A stretch of DNA of 64,000 nt from the NCBI RefSeq assembly GCF_000312105.1, contig NZ_HE978637.1, positions 950,534 through 1,014,533 of the forward strand, given 5' to 3'. The notes under the pieces are model-generated. The model ran no database searches. It worked only from the letters and a program-made list of their open reading frames with translations, and had not been told where the DNA came from. This DNA comes from Aeromicrobium massiliense JC14. Its GTDB lineage: Bacteria > Actinomycetota > Actinomycetes > Propionibacteriales > Nocardioidaceae. Both the position numbers and the translations under genes were made by a program. Below, piece by piece: positions 27,134 to 38,185 of the stretch. Each line of letters starts with the position of its first letter. Within the stretch, counting starts at the first letter, position 1.

Positions 27134-27757
27134 TCACTCGAAGCGGGACGGGTCCCCCGCGCCGACGCGGACGACTTGCGGCGCGTCCTCGGACAGGTCG
27201 ACCACCGTGGTCGGCTCGCCGACGACCTCGTCGCCCGGGTCGACGATCGCGTCGACCTGGTTGTCCAGCGCCTCCTGGATCTCCCACGCGGTCGTCATCG
27301 CCGTGGTCTCGCCGGGCAGGATGAGCGTGGTCGACAGGATCGGCTCGCCGAGCTCCGCCAGCAGGGCGGTGACGATCGGGTAGTCGGGGATGCGCACGCC
27401 CACGGTCTTCTTCTTGGGGTGCAGCAGCCGGCGCGGCACCTCGCGGGTGGCCGGCAGGATGAACGTGTACGGCCCGGGCGTCGCCGCCTTCACCGCGCGG
27501 AAGATCGAGTTGTCGACGTGCACGAACTGCCCGAGCTGGGCGAAGTCGCGGCACACCAGCGTGAAGTGGTGCTTGTCGTCGAGCTTGCGGATCTCACGGA
27601 TGCGGTCGATCGCGTCCTTGTCGCCGAGCTGGGCGCCGAGGGCGTAGCCGGAGTCCGTCGGGTAGGCGATGAGCCCACCGTCGCGCAGGATGCCCACCGC
27701 CTGGTCGACCGTTCGCTGCTGCGGGTTCACGGGATGGATGTCCAGGTAGCGGGCCAT
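27134..27757 (-). CDS. L-threonylcarbamoyladenylate synthase (Sua5/YciO/YrdC)
   Basis: 207-residue YrdC-fold enzyme making threonylcarbamoyl-AMP from threonine, bicarbonate and ATP for the t6A modification of tRNA. Signatures: GGLIAYPTDSGYALGAQ near residue 28, the KTVGVRIPDYPI loop, and LSTTLILPGETTAM. It lacks the C-terminal Sua5 extension and is closer to the YciO type in its GGLIAYPTDSGYALG segment, so it could be a YciO paralogue. Leaderless start: TACGCT ends 6 bases before the ATG. Confidence 0.88.
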   Translation of the reverse strand: MARYLDIHPVNPQQRTVDQAVGILRDGGLIAYPTDSGYALGAQLGDKDAIDRIREIRKLDDKHHFTLVCRDFAQLGQFVHVDNSIFRAVKAATPGPYTFILPATREVPRRLLHPKKKTVGVRIPDYPIVTALLAELGEPILSTTLILPGETTAMTTAWEIQEALDNQVDAIVDPGDEVVGEPTTVVDLSEDAPQVVRVGAGDPSRFE

Positions 27758-27886
27758 GCCCCGAGCGTACGGTCACGCGTCCCGTCCCGACACCCGTCAC
27801 GGGGCCGCGTCCGCCATGCGGATGTCCTCCGGAACCCCTCGGAACCGACCCTAGGCTTGACGCAGCCGTCCGGAAGGGGGTCGACC

Positions 27887-28669
27887 ATGACCAGCACGTT
27901 CGCCGAGCAGCGTGAGCGCCAGCGCGCCCACGACGACGCCCGCGCCGCGCACCACGACGCCCGCGACCTGTCGCCGCGCCGCGACAACGCCACCCTGCGC
28001 GCGATCGCCGAGGAGGCGTCGCAGCGGCTCGCCGACGCGACCACCGACGAGGTGCTCGCCTGGGTCGCCGAGGAGTTCGGCTACCGCACCGCCGTGGCCT
28101 GCTCGATGCAGGACGCCGTCCTCCCCCACGTCGTCGCCCGGCACCTGCCCTGGGTCGACACGCTCTTCCTGGAGACCGGCTACCACTTCGCCGAGACGTC
28201 CGGCACGCGCGACGCGGTCGAGTCGGCCATGGAGCTGACGATCGTCGACGTGATGCCCCGCCAGACGGTCGCCGAGCAGGACGCCGAGCACGGCCCGCGC
28301 CTGTACGAGCGCGACCCCGGCCTGTGCTGCGCGCTGCGCAAGGTCGAGCCCCTGACGCGGACGCTGGCCGAGTACGAGGTGTGGATCACCGGCGTGCGGC
28401 GCGACGAGGGCCCGACCCGGGCCGACACGCCGCTGGTGACCTGGGACGAGAAGAACCACCTCGTGAAGATCAACCCGCTCGCGGGGTGGACGTTCGACGA
28501 GCTGCTCGCCTACGCCGGCGAGCACGACGTGATCCTCAACCCGCTCATGGCCGACGGCTACCCGTCGATCGGCTGCGCCCCCTGCACGCGTCGCGTCGCG
28601 CCTGGCGAGGACCCGCGCGCCGGACGCTGGGCGGGCTTCGCCAAGACCGAGTGCGGCCTGCACACCTGA
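27887..28669 (+). CDS. cysH: Phosphoadenylyl/adenylyl-sulfate reductase
   Basis: 260-residue reductase converting APS (or PAPS) to sulfite. The iron-sulfur cysteines typical of APS reductases are present: CC in GLCCALRK and CxxC in IGCAPCTRR. The catalytic cysteine is in KTECGLHT at the end. Presence of both cysteine pairs indicates a 4Fe-4S APS-type enzyme. It opens the cysHDNG operon. The ATG has a GGAAGGGGG ribosome-binding region, and a TAGGCT -10 box sits at 27852-27857. The reduced product feeds a sulfite reductase, which is not in this window. Confidence 0.93.
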   Translation: MTSTFAEQRERQRAHDDARAAHHDARDLSPRRDNATLRAIAEEASQRLADATTDEVLAWVAEEFGYRTAVACSMQDAVLPHVVARHLPWVDTLFLETGYHFAETSGTRDAVESAMELTIVDVMPRQTVAEQDAEHGPRLYERDPGLCCALRKVEPLTRTLAEYEVWITGVRRDEGPTRADTPLVTWDEKNHLVKINPLAGWTFDELLAYAGEHDVILNPLMADGYPSIGCAPCTRRVAPGEDPRAGRWAGFAKTECGLHT

Positions 28670-28680
28670 CGAGAGAGCCG

Positions 28681-29592
28681 ATGACCGACACCGACACGCG
28701 TCGCCTGACCCAGCTGCAGTGGCTGGAGTCCGAGGCGATCCACATCATCCGCGAGGTGGGCGCCGAGTTCGAGCGTCCCGTCCTGCTGTTCAGCGGCGGC
28801 AAGGACTCCGTGGTCATGCTGCACCTGGCCGTCAAGGCGTTCTGGCCCGCGCCGGTGCCGTTCGGCGTGCTGCACGTCGACACCGGGCACAACTTCCCCG
28901 AGGTGCTCGCGTTCCGCGACGCGACGGTCGAGCGTCTGGGCATCCGCCTGGAGGTCGCCAGCGTCCAGGACTACATCGACGACGGACGCCTGCGCGAGCG
29001 CGCCGACGGCACCCGCAACCCGCTGCAGACCCAGCCGCTGCTGGACGCCATCGCCGGCCACCGCTTCGACGCCGTCTTCGGCGGCGGCCGCCGCGACGAG
29101 GAGAAGGCGCGGGCCAAGGAGAGGGTGTTCAGCCTGCGCGACGAGTTCGGCCAGTGGGACCCGCGCAACCAGCGGCCCGAGCTGTGGAACCTCTACAACG
29201 GCCGCCACCGCCCCGGCGAGCACGTGCGCGTCTTCCCGCTGAGCAACTGGACCGAGCTGGACGTCTGGCAGTACATCGCGCAGGAGAAGATCGACCTGCC
29301 GAGCCTCTACTACGCCCACGAGCGCGACCTGTTCGAGCGCGACGGCATGCTGCTGGCCGTCGGCGAGCACTCCCAGCCGCGCGACGGCGAGCCGGTCGAG
29401 CGCCGCCAGGTGCGCTACCGCACTGTCGGTGACATGTCGTGCACCGGCGCCGTCGAGAGCGACGCGGTCACCGTGGCCGACGTCGTCACCGAGGTCGCGG
29501 CCACCCGGGTCACCGAGCGCGGCGCGACCCGCGCCGACGACCGGATGTCCGAGGCCGCCATGGAGGACCGCAAGAAGGAGGGCTACTTCTGA
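28681..29592 (+). CDS. cysD: Sulfate adenylyltransferase small subunit
   Basis: 303-residue PP-loop ATP pyrophosphatase-fold subunit. The SGGKDSVVMLHL loop is near residue 38, and RRDEEKARAKER and WDPRNQRPELWNLYNGR mark the CysD family. With CysN it makes APS from sulfate and ATP. It is 11 bases downstream of cysH, with GAGAGCC as a weak ribosome-binding site. It ends TGATG into cysN, so the subunits are translationally coupled. Confidence 0.95.
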   Translation: MTDTDTRRLTQLQWLESEAIHIIREVGAEFERPVLLFSGGKDSVVMLHLAVKAFWPAPVPFGVLHVDTGHNFPEVLAFRDATVERLGIRLEVASVQDYIDDGRLRERADGTRNPLQTQPLLDAIAGHRFDAVFGGGRRDEEKARAKERVFSLRDEFGQWDPRNQRPELWNLYNGRHRPGEHVRVFPLSNWTELDVWQYIAQEKIDLPSLYYAHERDLFERDGMLLAVGEHSQPRDGEPVERRQVRYRTVGDMSCTGAVESDAVTVADVVTEVAATRVTERGATRADDRMSEAAMEDRKKEGYF

Positions 29593-30875
29593 TGAGCACG
29601 CTCCTGCGCCTGGCCACGGCCGGCTCGGTGGACGACGGCAAGTCCACGCTGGTCGGACGCCTGCTGTTCGACTCCAAGTCGGTCCTGGCCGACCAGTTCG
29701 ACTCGATCGAGCGCGTCAGCCGCGACCGCGGCCTCGCGACCGCCGACCTCGCGCTGCTCACCGACGGGCTGCGGTCCGAGCGCGAACAGGGCATCACGAT
29801 CGACGTCGCCTACCGCTACTTCGCCACCGCGAACCGCTCGTTCATCCTGGCCGACTGCCCCGGCCACGTGCAGTACACCCGCAACACCGTCACCGGCGCG
29901 AGCACGGCCGACGTCGTCGTGCTGCTGGTGGACGTGCGCCACGGCGTGCAGGAGCAGACCCGGCGCCACCTGGCCGTCGCGTCGCTGCTGCGGGTGCCAC
30001 ACGTCGTCGTCGTGGTCAACAAGATCGACCTCGTCGACTTCGACGGCGACGTCTACGCCGCGGTCTCCCAGCAGGTGGGGCAGACGGCACGCGGCCTCGG
30101 CCTGGCCGACGTGACCACGGTGCCGGTCTCGGCGCTCGAGGGCGACAACGTCGTCACCGCGTCCGAGCGCACGCCCTGGTACGACGGGCCGACGCTGCTG
30201 GAGCTGCTCGAGACCCTCTCCCCCGTCGGCGACCCGGACGTCGAGCCGCTGCGGTTCCCCGTGCAGCTCGTCATCCGCCCGCAGAGCGCCGCCGACGACC
30301 GGTTCCGCGACTACCGCGGCTACGCCGGCCAGGTCGCGTCCGGCACCGTGCGAGTGGGCGACCCGGTCACGGCGCTGCCGAGCGGACGCACGTCCACCGT
30401 GGTCGGCATCGACACCGCCGACGGCGAGCTGACCGAGGCGTTCGCGCCGCAGTCGGTCACGCTGCGCCTGGCCGACGACATCGACCTCGCCCGCGGCGAC
30501 CTGCTCGCCGGGTCCGACGACGTTCCGGTCGCGACCCAGGACGTCGAGGGCACGCTCGCCTGGCTGTCCGACGCCCCGCTGCACCCCGGCGCCCGCGTGC
30601 TCGTCAAGCACGGCACCCGCACCGTCCAGGCGATCGTCCGCACCATCGACGGCGTGCTCGACCTGGACGCCGCGGCGCTGGTGCCGGCCGCGACGCTCGG
30701 CCTCAACGACATCGGGCACGTGACCCTGCGCCTGGCCCAGGCGGTGCCGGCCGAGCAGTACACCCGCTCGCGCAGCACCGGCGCGTTCCTGGTCGTCGAC
30801 CCGCAGGAGGGCCACACGCTCGCCGCCGGCATGGTCGGCGACGCGCTGCTCGCGCACGCGGCCCCCGTCGGCTGA
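29592..30875 (+). CDS. cysN: Sulfate adenylyltransferase large (GTPase) subunit
   Basis: 427-residue EF-Tu-like GTPase that drives APS formation. G1 is AGSVDDGKSTL near residue 10, G3 is DCPGH and G4 is NKID. Beta-barrel domains 2 and 3 follow. It ends after the GTPase module and does not carry the CysC (APS kinase) fusion seen in Mycobacterium CysNC. That fits an APS-reducing rather than PAPS-reducing route. Start and stop overlap the neighbouring genes as TGATG. Confidence 0.95.
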   Translation: MSTLLRLATAGSVDDGKSTLVGRLLFDSKSVLADQFDSIERVSRDRGLATADLALLTDGLRSEREQGITIDVAYRYFATANRSFILADCPGHVQYTRNTVTGASTADVVVLLVDVRHGVQEQTRRHLAVASLLRVPHVVVVVNKIDLVDFDGDVYAAVSQQVGQTARGLGLADVTTVPVSALEGDNVVTASERTPWYDGPTLLELLETLSPVGDPDVEPLRFPVQLVIRPQSAADDRFRDYRGYAGQVASGTVRVGDPVTALPSGRTSTVVGIDTADGELTEAFAPQSVTLRLADDIDLARGDLLAGSDDVPVATQDVEGTLAWLSDAPLHPGARVLVKHGTRTVQAIVRTIDGVLDLDAAALVPAATLGLNDIGHVTLRLAQAVPAEQYTRSRSTGAFLVVDPQEGHTLAAGMVGDALLAHAAPVG

Positions 30876-32077
30876 TGGACCACCCGCCGCTGCCGCTGAG
30901 CCTGCGCCTGGCCGGCCGCAAGGTCGTCGTCGTCGGCGGCGGGCACGTCGCCACCCGGCGGGCGGCCAGCTACGTCGACGCCGGCGCCCTCGTCACGGTC
31001 GTGTCGCCCGAGCTCTCGGAGTCGCTGCGCGCGAGCGTCGAGCGCGGCGACGTGACGTGGGTCGAGCGCACCTACCGCACCGGTGACCTCGACGGGGCGT
31101 GGCTCGTGCAGACCGCCACCGCCGAGCCGGGCGTGGACGACCGTGTGGCCGCCGACGCCGAGGACGCGCGCGTCTGGTGCCTCAAGGGCGGCGACCCGGC
31201 CGGTGCGTCCGCCTGGACGCCCGCCGTGTCGCGGGTCGACGACGTCGTCGTCGCGGTGAGCGGCGGCGGCGACGCCCGCCGGGCCGCCGTGCTGCGCGAC
31301 GCGATCGCCACCGCCCTCGAGGCCGGCGAGCTGCCGCTGCGCCACCGCACCCACCACCCCGGTGGTCGCGTCGCGCTGGTCGGTGGCGGTCCTGGCGACC
31401 CCGGCCTGCTGACCGCCCGCGGCCGGCGGCTGCTGGCCGAGGCGGACGTCGTCGTGGTCGACCGGCTCGCCCCGCACACCGTGCTCGACGAGCTCGATCC
31501 CGACGTCGAGGTCATCGACGTCGGCAAGAAGCCCGACCACCACCCGGTGCCGCAGGAGCAGATCAACGCGCTGCTCGTCGACCGGGCGCGGGCCGGCAAG
31601 GTCGTGGTGCGGCTCAAGGGCGGCGACCCCTACGTCTTCGGCCGCGGCGGTGAGGAGCGCGAGGCCTGCGAGGCGGCGGGCGTCCCGGTGGAGGTCGTGC
31701 CCGGGGTGACGAGCGCGATCGCCGTGTGCGCGGCCGCGGGCATCCCGGTCACGCACCGTGGCGTCGCCAACGGCTTCAGCGTCCTGACCGGCCACGAGGA
31801 GCTCGACACGCTGCCCGTCGAGCCTTCGCACACCGTCGTGCTGCTCATGGGCGTGCGCCGGCTGCGCGAGAGCGCCGCGGCCCTGGTGGCCGCCGGACGC
31901 TCGCCGCAGACGCCGGTCGCAGTCGTCGAGCGCGGCACCACGCCACAGCAGCGGGTCACCGTGGGCACCCTGGAGACGATCGCGGACGAGGCCGTGCGGG
32001 TCGGCTGTCGGGCACCGGCGATCACCGTGCTCGGCGACGTCGTGCGGCTCGCCCACGCCTGGCCCGACGCCCCCTGA
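30875..32077 (+). CDS. cysG: Siroheme synthase-like: precorrin-2 dehydrogenase domain plus uroporphyrinogen-III C-methyltransferase
   Basis: 400-residue fusion. The N-terminal NAD(P) Rossmann domain (about 1-150) has KVVVVGGGHVATRRA. The C-terminal SUMT domain (about 165-400) has VALVGGGPGDPGLLT, VRLKGGDPYVFGRGGEE and VVPGVTSAIA. It makes precorrin-2 and probably oxidises it to sirohydrochlorin en route to siroheme, the sulfite reductase cofactor. That ties it to the operon. The ATG overlaps the cysN stop. Whether the N-terminal domain also chelates iron is uncertain because it is a short version. Confidence 0.93.
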   Translation: MDHPPLPLSLRLAGRKVVVVGGGHVATRRAASYVDAGALVTVVSPELSESLRASVERGDVTWVERTYRTGDLDGAWLVQTATAEPGVDDRVAADAEDARVWCLKGGDPAGASAWTPAVSRVDDVVVAVSGGGDARRAAVLRDAIATALEAGELPLRHRTHHPGGRVALVGGGPGDPGLLTARGRRLLAEADVVVVDRLAPHTVLDELDPDVEVIDVGKKPDHHPVPQEQINALLVDRARAGKVVVRLKGGDPYVFGRGGEEREACEAAGVPVEVVPGVTSAIAVCAAAGIPVTHRGVANGFSVLTGHEELDTLPVEPSHTVVLLMGVRRLRESAAALVAAGRSPQTPVAVVERGTTPQQRVTVGTLETIADEAVRVGCRAPAITVLGDVVRLAHAWPDAP

Positions 32078-32095
32078 GGCCGGCGACCGTCCCCT

Positions 32096-32126
32096 GAGCC
32101 TGTCGAAGGGTCCTCTCGACAAGCTC
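32096..32126. terminator. Hairpin after the cys operon
   Basis: GAGCCTGTCGA (32096-32106) pairs with TCGACAAGCTC (32116-32126) with one mismatch around a 9-base loop. It contains the GTCGA/TCGACAAGCTC element also found as repeats near 54 kb. It lies between the cysG stop and the convergent SRPBCC gene. A further CCCTGAGC-type copy lies near 32183. Confidence 0.55.
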
Positions 32127-32206
32127 GAGGAACGGATCCTGGGCTCCCTGAGCGCGTCGACCGGTCCCCGACCGTCCCCGATCCCTGAGCCGGTCGACGG
32201 GTCGCG

Positions 32207-32683
32207 CTACTCCCAGCCGTCGACGGGCAGCTGCGGCGAGAGCCAGCGGACGAACGCCTTGCGGCCCTGGCGCATCACCTGGGCGTGCGCGGCGACGAAC
32301 GCCGGCCGGGCGACGGGACCGACGACGCGCATCCACCGGCGCGTGGTCTCGACCTCCCAGTCGACCTCGATCGCGCTGCACGGCCCGTCGGGGCGGATGC
32401 GCACGATCCCCTGGCCCTGGAGGTCGCCGGACGCCCGCACCGTCACCCGGTCGGGACGCTGCACCTGCACGTCGTCGAGGACGAAGCGCAGCACGTAGCC
32501 CAGGCGGCTGCTGGTCACCACGTGGATGCCGTCGGCGTCACGGCCCTCCACGGTGACGGCGCTCCACCACGCGAACGGGTCGTCGGAGGCGAGCAGCGAC
32601 TCCACGACGTCCCAGGCGTGGTCGACGTCGGCGGGCAGGCGCCAGCGCGAGTGCAGCTGGTACCGGGCGATGCCCTCGGACAT
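32207..32683 (-). CDS. SRPBCC (START-like) family protein
   Basis: 158-residue helix-grip protein with the polyketide cyclase/Coq10-type pattern: an N-terminal strand (ARYQLHSRWRLPADVDHAWDVVE in parts) followed by beta strands including VEGRDADGIHVVTSS and EVDWEVETTRRW. It would bind a hydrophobic small molecule; the ligand is unknown. ATG 32683 has GGGGAGG nearby. It is the last of three same-strand genes after two membrane proteins. Confidence 0.75.
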   Translation of the reverse strand: MSEGIARYQLHSRWRLPADVDHAWDVVESLLASDDPFAWWSAVTVEGRDADGIHVVTSSRLGYVLRFVLDDVQVQRPDRVTVRASGDLQGQGIVRIRPDGPCSAIEVDWEVETTRRWMRVVGPVARPAFVAAHAQVMRQGRKAFVRWLSPQLPVDGWE

Positions 32684-32723
32684 GCGTGCCTCCCCGTGCG
32701 TGTGGCGGTGCGGCAGGACGCTC

Positions 32724-33122
32724 CTACCGGCGTGCGGTGTGCCGCAGCCACCACAGCCCGACGAGGGGCAGCAGCAGCGGCACGTACCCGTAGCCTGCAC
32801 CGAACCCGGACCACACGGAGTCGTCGGGGAACAGCTCGGCGTCCGCGAGCGACAGGACGCCGACGGTCAGCACGCCGACGAGCTCGAAGCCGATGGTGAC
32901 CAGGGCGAGGCGCCGGTTCGACCGCGCGAGCGCCACGGTGGCCAGCACGTAGACGACGCCGGCGACCGCGGAGAGCAGGTACGCGACCGGCGCGGCGTCG
33001 AAGTCGGTGGCCAGCTGGAAGGCCGAGCGCGCCGTCGCGGCCAGCGCGAAGACCGCGTAGACGGCCACCAGCATCCGGCCGAACCCGTGCGAGGTCTCGT
33101 GGGCGGTGGTCGGCTCAGACAT
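32724..33122 (-). CDS. Hypothetical four-helix membrane protein
   Basis: 132-residue protein with four predicted transmembrane helices (about 17-38, 46-68, 74-96 and 111-127) and no catalytic motif. The positively charged C-terminus is RHTARR. The family is not recognised. Its start overlaps the stop of the next upstream gene by 8 bases, so the two membrane proteins are coupled and may form a complex. Confidence 0.7.
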   Translation of the reverse strand: MSEPTTAHETSHGFGRMLVAVYAVFALAATARSAFQLATDFDAAPVAYLLSAVAGVVYVLATVALARSNRRLALVTIGFELVGVLTVGVLSLADAELFPDDSVWSGFGAGYGYVPLLLPLVGLWWLRHTARR

Positions 33123-33480
33123 AGCTGCCCGTCCAGATGTCGACGACGCGCACCATGAGCACCGCCACGGTCAGCATCGCCACGACGAGCACGCCGGTGC
33201 CCCACCGGGACTTCTCGGCGATCGCCCACACGAGCGCGACGGGCACGGCCAGCACGGCGGCCAGGAAGTAGGAGACGAACAGGACGCCGTCGACGTCGCG
33301 GCTCGTGCCGGCCAGGGCGACGCAGCCCGCCACGAACCCGCCGACCAGCAGGAGCTCGAGCACGGCGGTGGCGTAGAAGAACGGGTTGTCGACCTGGCGG
33401 TCGCGCACCATGAGCACCACGGCCCACGCCCCCACCAGCAGCGCGCCCACCGCCAGCGCGTACCCGACGACCTCGTTCAC
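33115..33480 (-). CDS. Hypothetical four-helix membrane protein
   Basis: 121-residue protein with four hydrophobic helices starting at about residues 4, 33, 65 and 93. It contains ALVWAIAEKSRWGTGVL in the third loop. No motif identifies a function. GTG 33480 with GAGGAGC a short distance upstream is preferred to a longer N-terminus, which would add a non-hydrophobic, Arg-rich extension. It is first of the trio with the second membrane protein and the SRPBCC gene. Confidence 0.65.
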   Translation of the reverse strand: MNEVVGYALAVGALLVGAWAVVLMVRDRQVDNPFFYATAVLELLLVGGFVAGCVALAGTSRDVDGVLFVSYFLAAVLAVPVALVWAIAEKSRWGTGVLVVAMLTVAVLMVRVVDIWTGSYV

Positions 33481-33558
33481 CTGTGCTCCGCTCCTCGTCC
33501 TGACCGCCGACCAGTCTCCCACGCACCTCTCGGCCGGGCGGCGGCCAGGGTGGGACGC

Positions 33559-33579
33559 TGACAGTGATGCTGTCATGAT
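33559..33579 (+). promoter_or_regulatory. Inverted repeat and -10 box before the alpha/beta hydrolase
   Basis: TGACAG-TGATG-CTGTCA (33559-33575) is an interrupted palindrome with perfect 6-base arms. It runs into CATGAT (33574-33579), which ends 7 bases before ATG 33587. It has the position of an operator over a -10 box. Confidence 0.4.
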
Positions 33580-33586
33580 GGTCCGC

Positions 33587-34327
33587 ATGTCCGACCCGAT
33601 CGTGCTGATCTGCCCTGCCATGGCCGTGCCGGCGGCGTTCTACCGTCCGCTCGTCGCCGCGTTCGCCGAGCGGGGCTGGGAGGCTGAGGCTCTGCCCCGC
33701 CGTGGCTTCGTCAAGGGCGAGCCGGTGGCCTCGCGGACGAACGACTGGTCGTACGCGGACGAGACGGCCGACGTCGCGCGGGCGGTCGAGCGCGTCCGGG
33801 CCGAGCGCCCGGACCGGCCCGTCGTGCTGCTCGGGCACAGCCTCGGCGGCCACCTGGCCGTGGCCAACCAGCTCACCGGCACCCCGGCGGACGGCCTGGT
33901 GCTGGTCGGCGCCGGCGCCCCGTACTTCCGGCTGTACCCGCACGGCGGCGCGCACATCCTGCTGCTCAACGCGCTCGTGCGGGCGAGCAACGCCGTGCGC
34001 GGGTTCGTCGCTCCCCCGCTGTTCGGCGCGCCCGGCGCCCGCACCCTCATGGCCGAGTGGTCGCGCTTCTCGATGCGCGGCACCCCGCCGTGGGGTCCGG
34101 GGCGGGTCAGCCAGCCCACGCTCGCGGTGCACCTGCAGCGCGACCACTACGCCGTCTCGGCCGCGACCAAGTGGTTCGGCGAGCGGTTCGTCGAGCCCCA
34201 GGCGATGGAGCGCTGGGTCTACACGCAGGACGCGGCGCCCGAGGGCGCCACGACCGACCACCTGCACTGGGTGCGCAGCCCGGCGCCGGTGGTCGAGCGC
34301 GTCCTCACCTGGTGGAAGGACCGGTAG
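33587..34327 (+). CDS. Alpha/beta hydrolase
   Basis: 246-residue alpha/beta hydrolase. The nucleophile motif GHSLGGHLA near residue 84 is canonical. FVKGEPVASRTNDWSYADE upstream and a terminal TTDHLHWVR (His) complete the likely triad, with Asp before it in HLQRDHYAV. No signal peptide; cytoplasmic esterase or lipase-like. Leaderless ATG at 33587; ATG codons at 33575 or 33578 are possible but would overlap the -10 box. Confidence 0.87.
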   Translation: MSDPIVLICPAMAVPAAFYRPLVAAFAERGWEAEALPRRGFVKGEPVASRTNDWSYADETADVARAVERVRAERPDRPVVLLGHSLGGHLAVANQLTGTPADGLVLVGAGAPYFRLYPHGGAHILLLNALVRASNAVRGFVAPPLFGAPGARTLMAEWSRFSMRGTPPWGPGRVSQPTLAVHLQRDHYAVSAATKWFGERFVEPQAMERWVYTQDAAPEGATTDHLHWVRSPAPVVERVLTWWKDR

Positions 34328-34330
34328 CCC

Positions 34331-37150
<2,820 letters not shown>

Positions 37151-37216
37151 GGACGTGCTCCTGAGGGTCGGGGCCGGAACGCCCTCCCCTCCTGTCGCCG
37201 CGCGCGGTTCCAGGAC

Positions 37217-37297
37217 TGCCTGTCACGCGGGGTCCGGGTGCCTGAGAGTTCCGGGAGGAATTGCCCCTTCGGCGCCGCCTGAGCGGTCTCTCCCCTG
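37217..37297 (-). ncRNA. Glycine riboswitch aptamer upstream of gcvP
   Basis: Read on the minus strand, the RNA has GGGGAGAGACC, CGCCGAAGGGGCAA, CCGGAACTCTCAGGCA and TGACAGG in the order of the glycine aptamer consensus. Only one aptamer is seen, followed by about 65 bases of possible expression platform with a short GGAAC/GTTCC pairing before the gcvP ribosome-binding site. It would turn on gcvP when glycine is high. Confidence 0.9.
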
Positions 37298-37408
37298 CGT
37301 GGTGATCAGCGCGGCCAGCCTAGCAACACCGGGCCGAGACGTCCGTCACGCGGCCGCGGTACGGACGCGCGTCGCTGGGTACGTCCTGTCCGACCCCGAG
37401 GAGGAACC

Positions 37409-38185
37409 ATGACCGACCACGACCGCCCCTTCGCCCTGGTGACCGGCGCCTCGTCCGGCATCGGCCTGGAGCTGGCCCGCGTCATCAAGGCCAACGGCTT
37501 CGACCTGGTCGTCGTCGCCGAGGAGCCGCGCATCCACGACGTCGCGGCCGAGCTCGGCGACGGCGCGCAGGCGTTCGTCACCGACCTGGCGACGCGTCAG
37601 GGCAACGAGGACCTCGTGGCGTGGCTGGACGCGCTGCGCCGGCCGCTCGGGGTCGCAGCGCTCAACGCGGGGATCGGCGTGGGCGGTCCGTTCGTCGAGA
37701 CGTCGCTGGACGCCGACCTGCGCCTGGTGGGGCTCAACGTCGCGTCCACCGTGCACCTGGCCAAGGCGGTGTCACGCTCGATGGTGGCCAACCGCGGCGG
37801 CCGGATCCTGTTCACGTCGTCGATCGCCTCGCAGATGCCCGGGCCCTACAACGCGACGTACGCCGCTTCCAAGGCGTTCGTGCAGTCGTTGAGCGAGGCC
37901 CTGCGGGTGGAGCTGGCCGAGCACGGGGTGAGCGTGACGGCGCTGCTGCCCGGGCCGACCGACACGGAGTTCTTTGAGCGCGCCGGGCTGGAGGGCACGC
38001 GCGTCGACCAGGGGACGAAGGACGACCCGGCCATGGTGGCGCGGGCCGGCTTCGAGGCACTGATGGCCGGCAAGCACGAGGTGGTCACCGGCACGCGCAA
38101 CAAGCTGCAGCGCCAAGCGGTGAAGGTGGCGCCGGACCCGGTGAAGGCCCGGCTGCACGGCCACCTGAACGAGCGGAAGGACTAG
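37409..38185 (+). CDS. Short-chain dehydrogenase/reductase
   Basis: 258-residue SDR. The cofactor motif TGASSGIGLELA is near residue 12, the NAG-type motif is ALNAGIGVGGP, and the catalytic YNATYAASK (Tyr-x3-Lys) lies near residue 147 with SSI as the serine strand. The tail carries RARLHGHLNERKD. It has no membrane segment, and the substrate is unknown. ATG 37409 has GAGGAGG 6 bases upstream. It converges with, and slightly overlaps, the MerR gene. Confidence 0.92.
   Translation: MTDHDRPFALVTGASSGIGLELARVIKANGFDLVVVAEEPRIHDVAAELGDGAQAFVTDLATRQGNEDLVAWLDALRRPLGVAALNAGIGVGGPFVETSLDADLRLVGLNVASTVHLAKAVSRSMVANRGGRILFTSSIASQMPGPYNATYAASKAFVQSLSEALRVELAEHGVSVTALLPGPTDTEFFERAGLEGTRVDQGTKDDPAMVARAGFEALMAGKHEVVTGTRNKLQRQAVKVAPDPVKARLHGHLNERKD

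Noticed and set aside
37377-37381. GGGTA before the SDR gene as a SigF-type promoter
   Set aside because: No GTTT-like box at 15-17 bases upstream (sequence there is CGGT/GGTA); the gene also has its own strong ribosome site.
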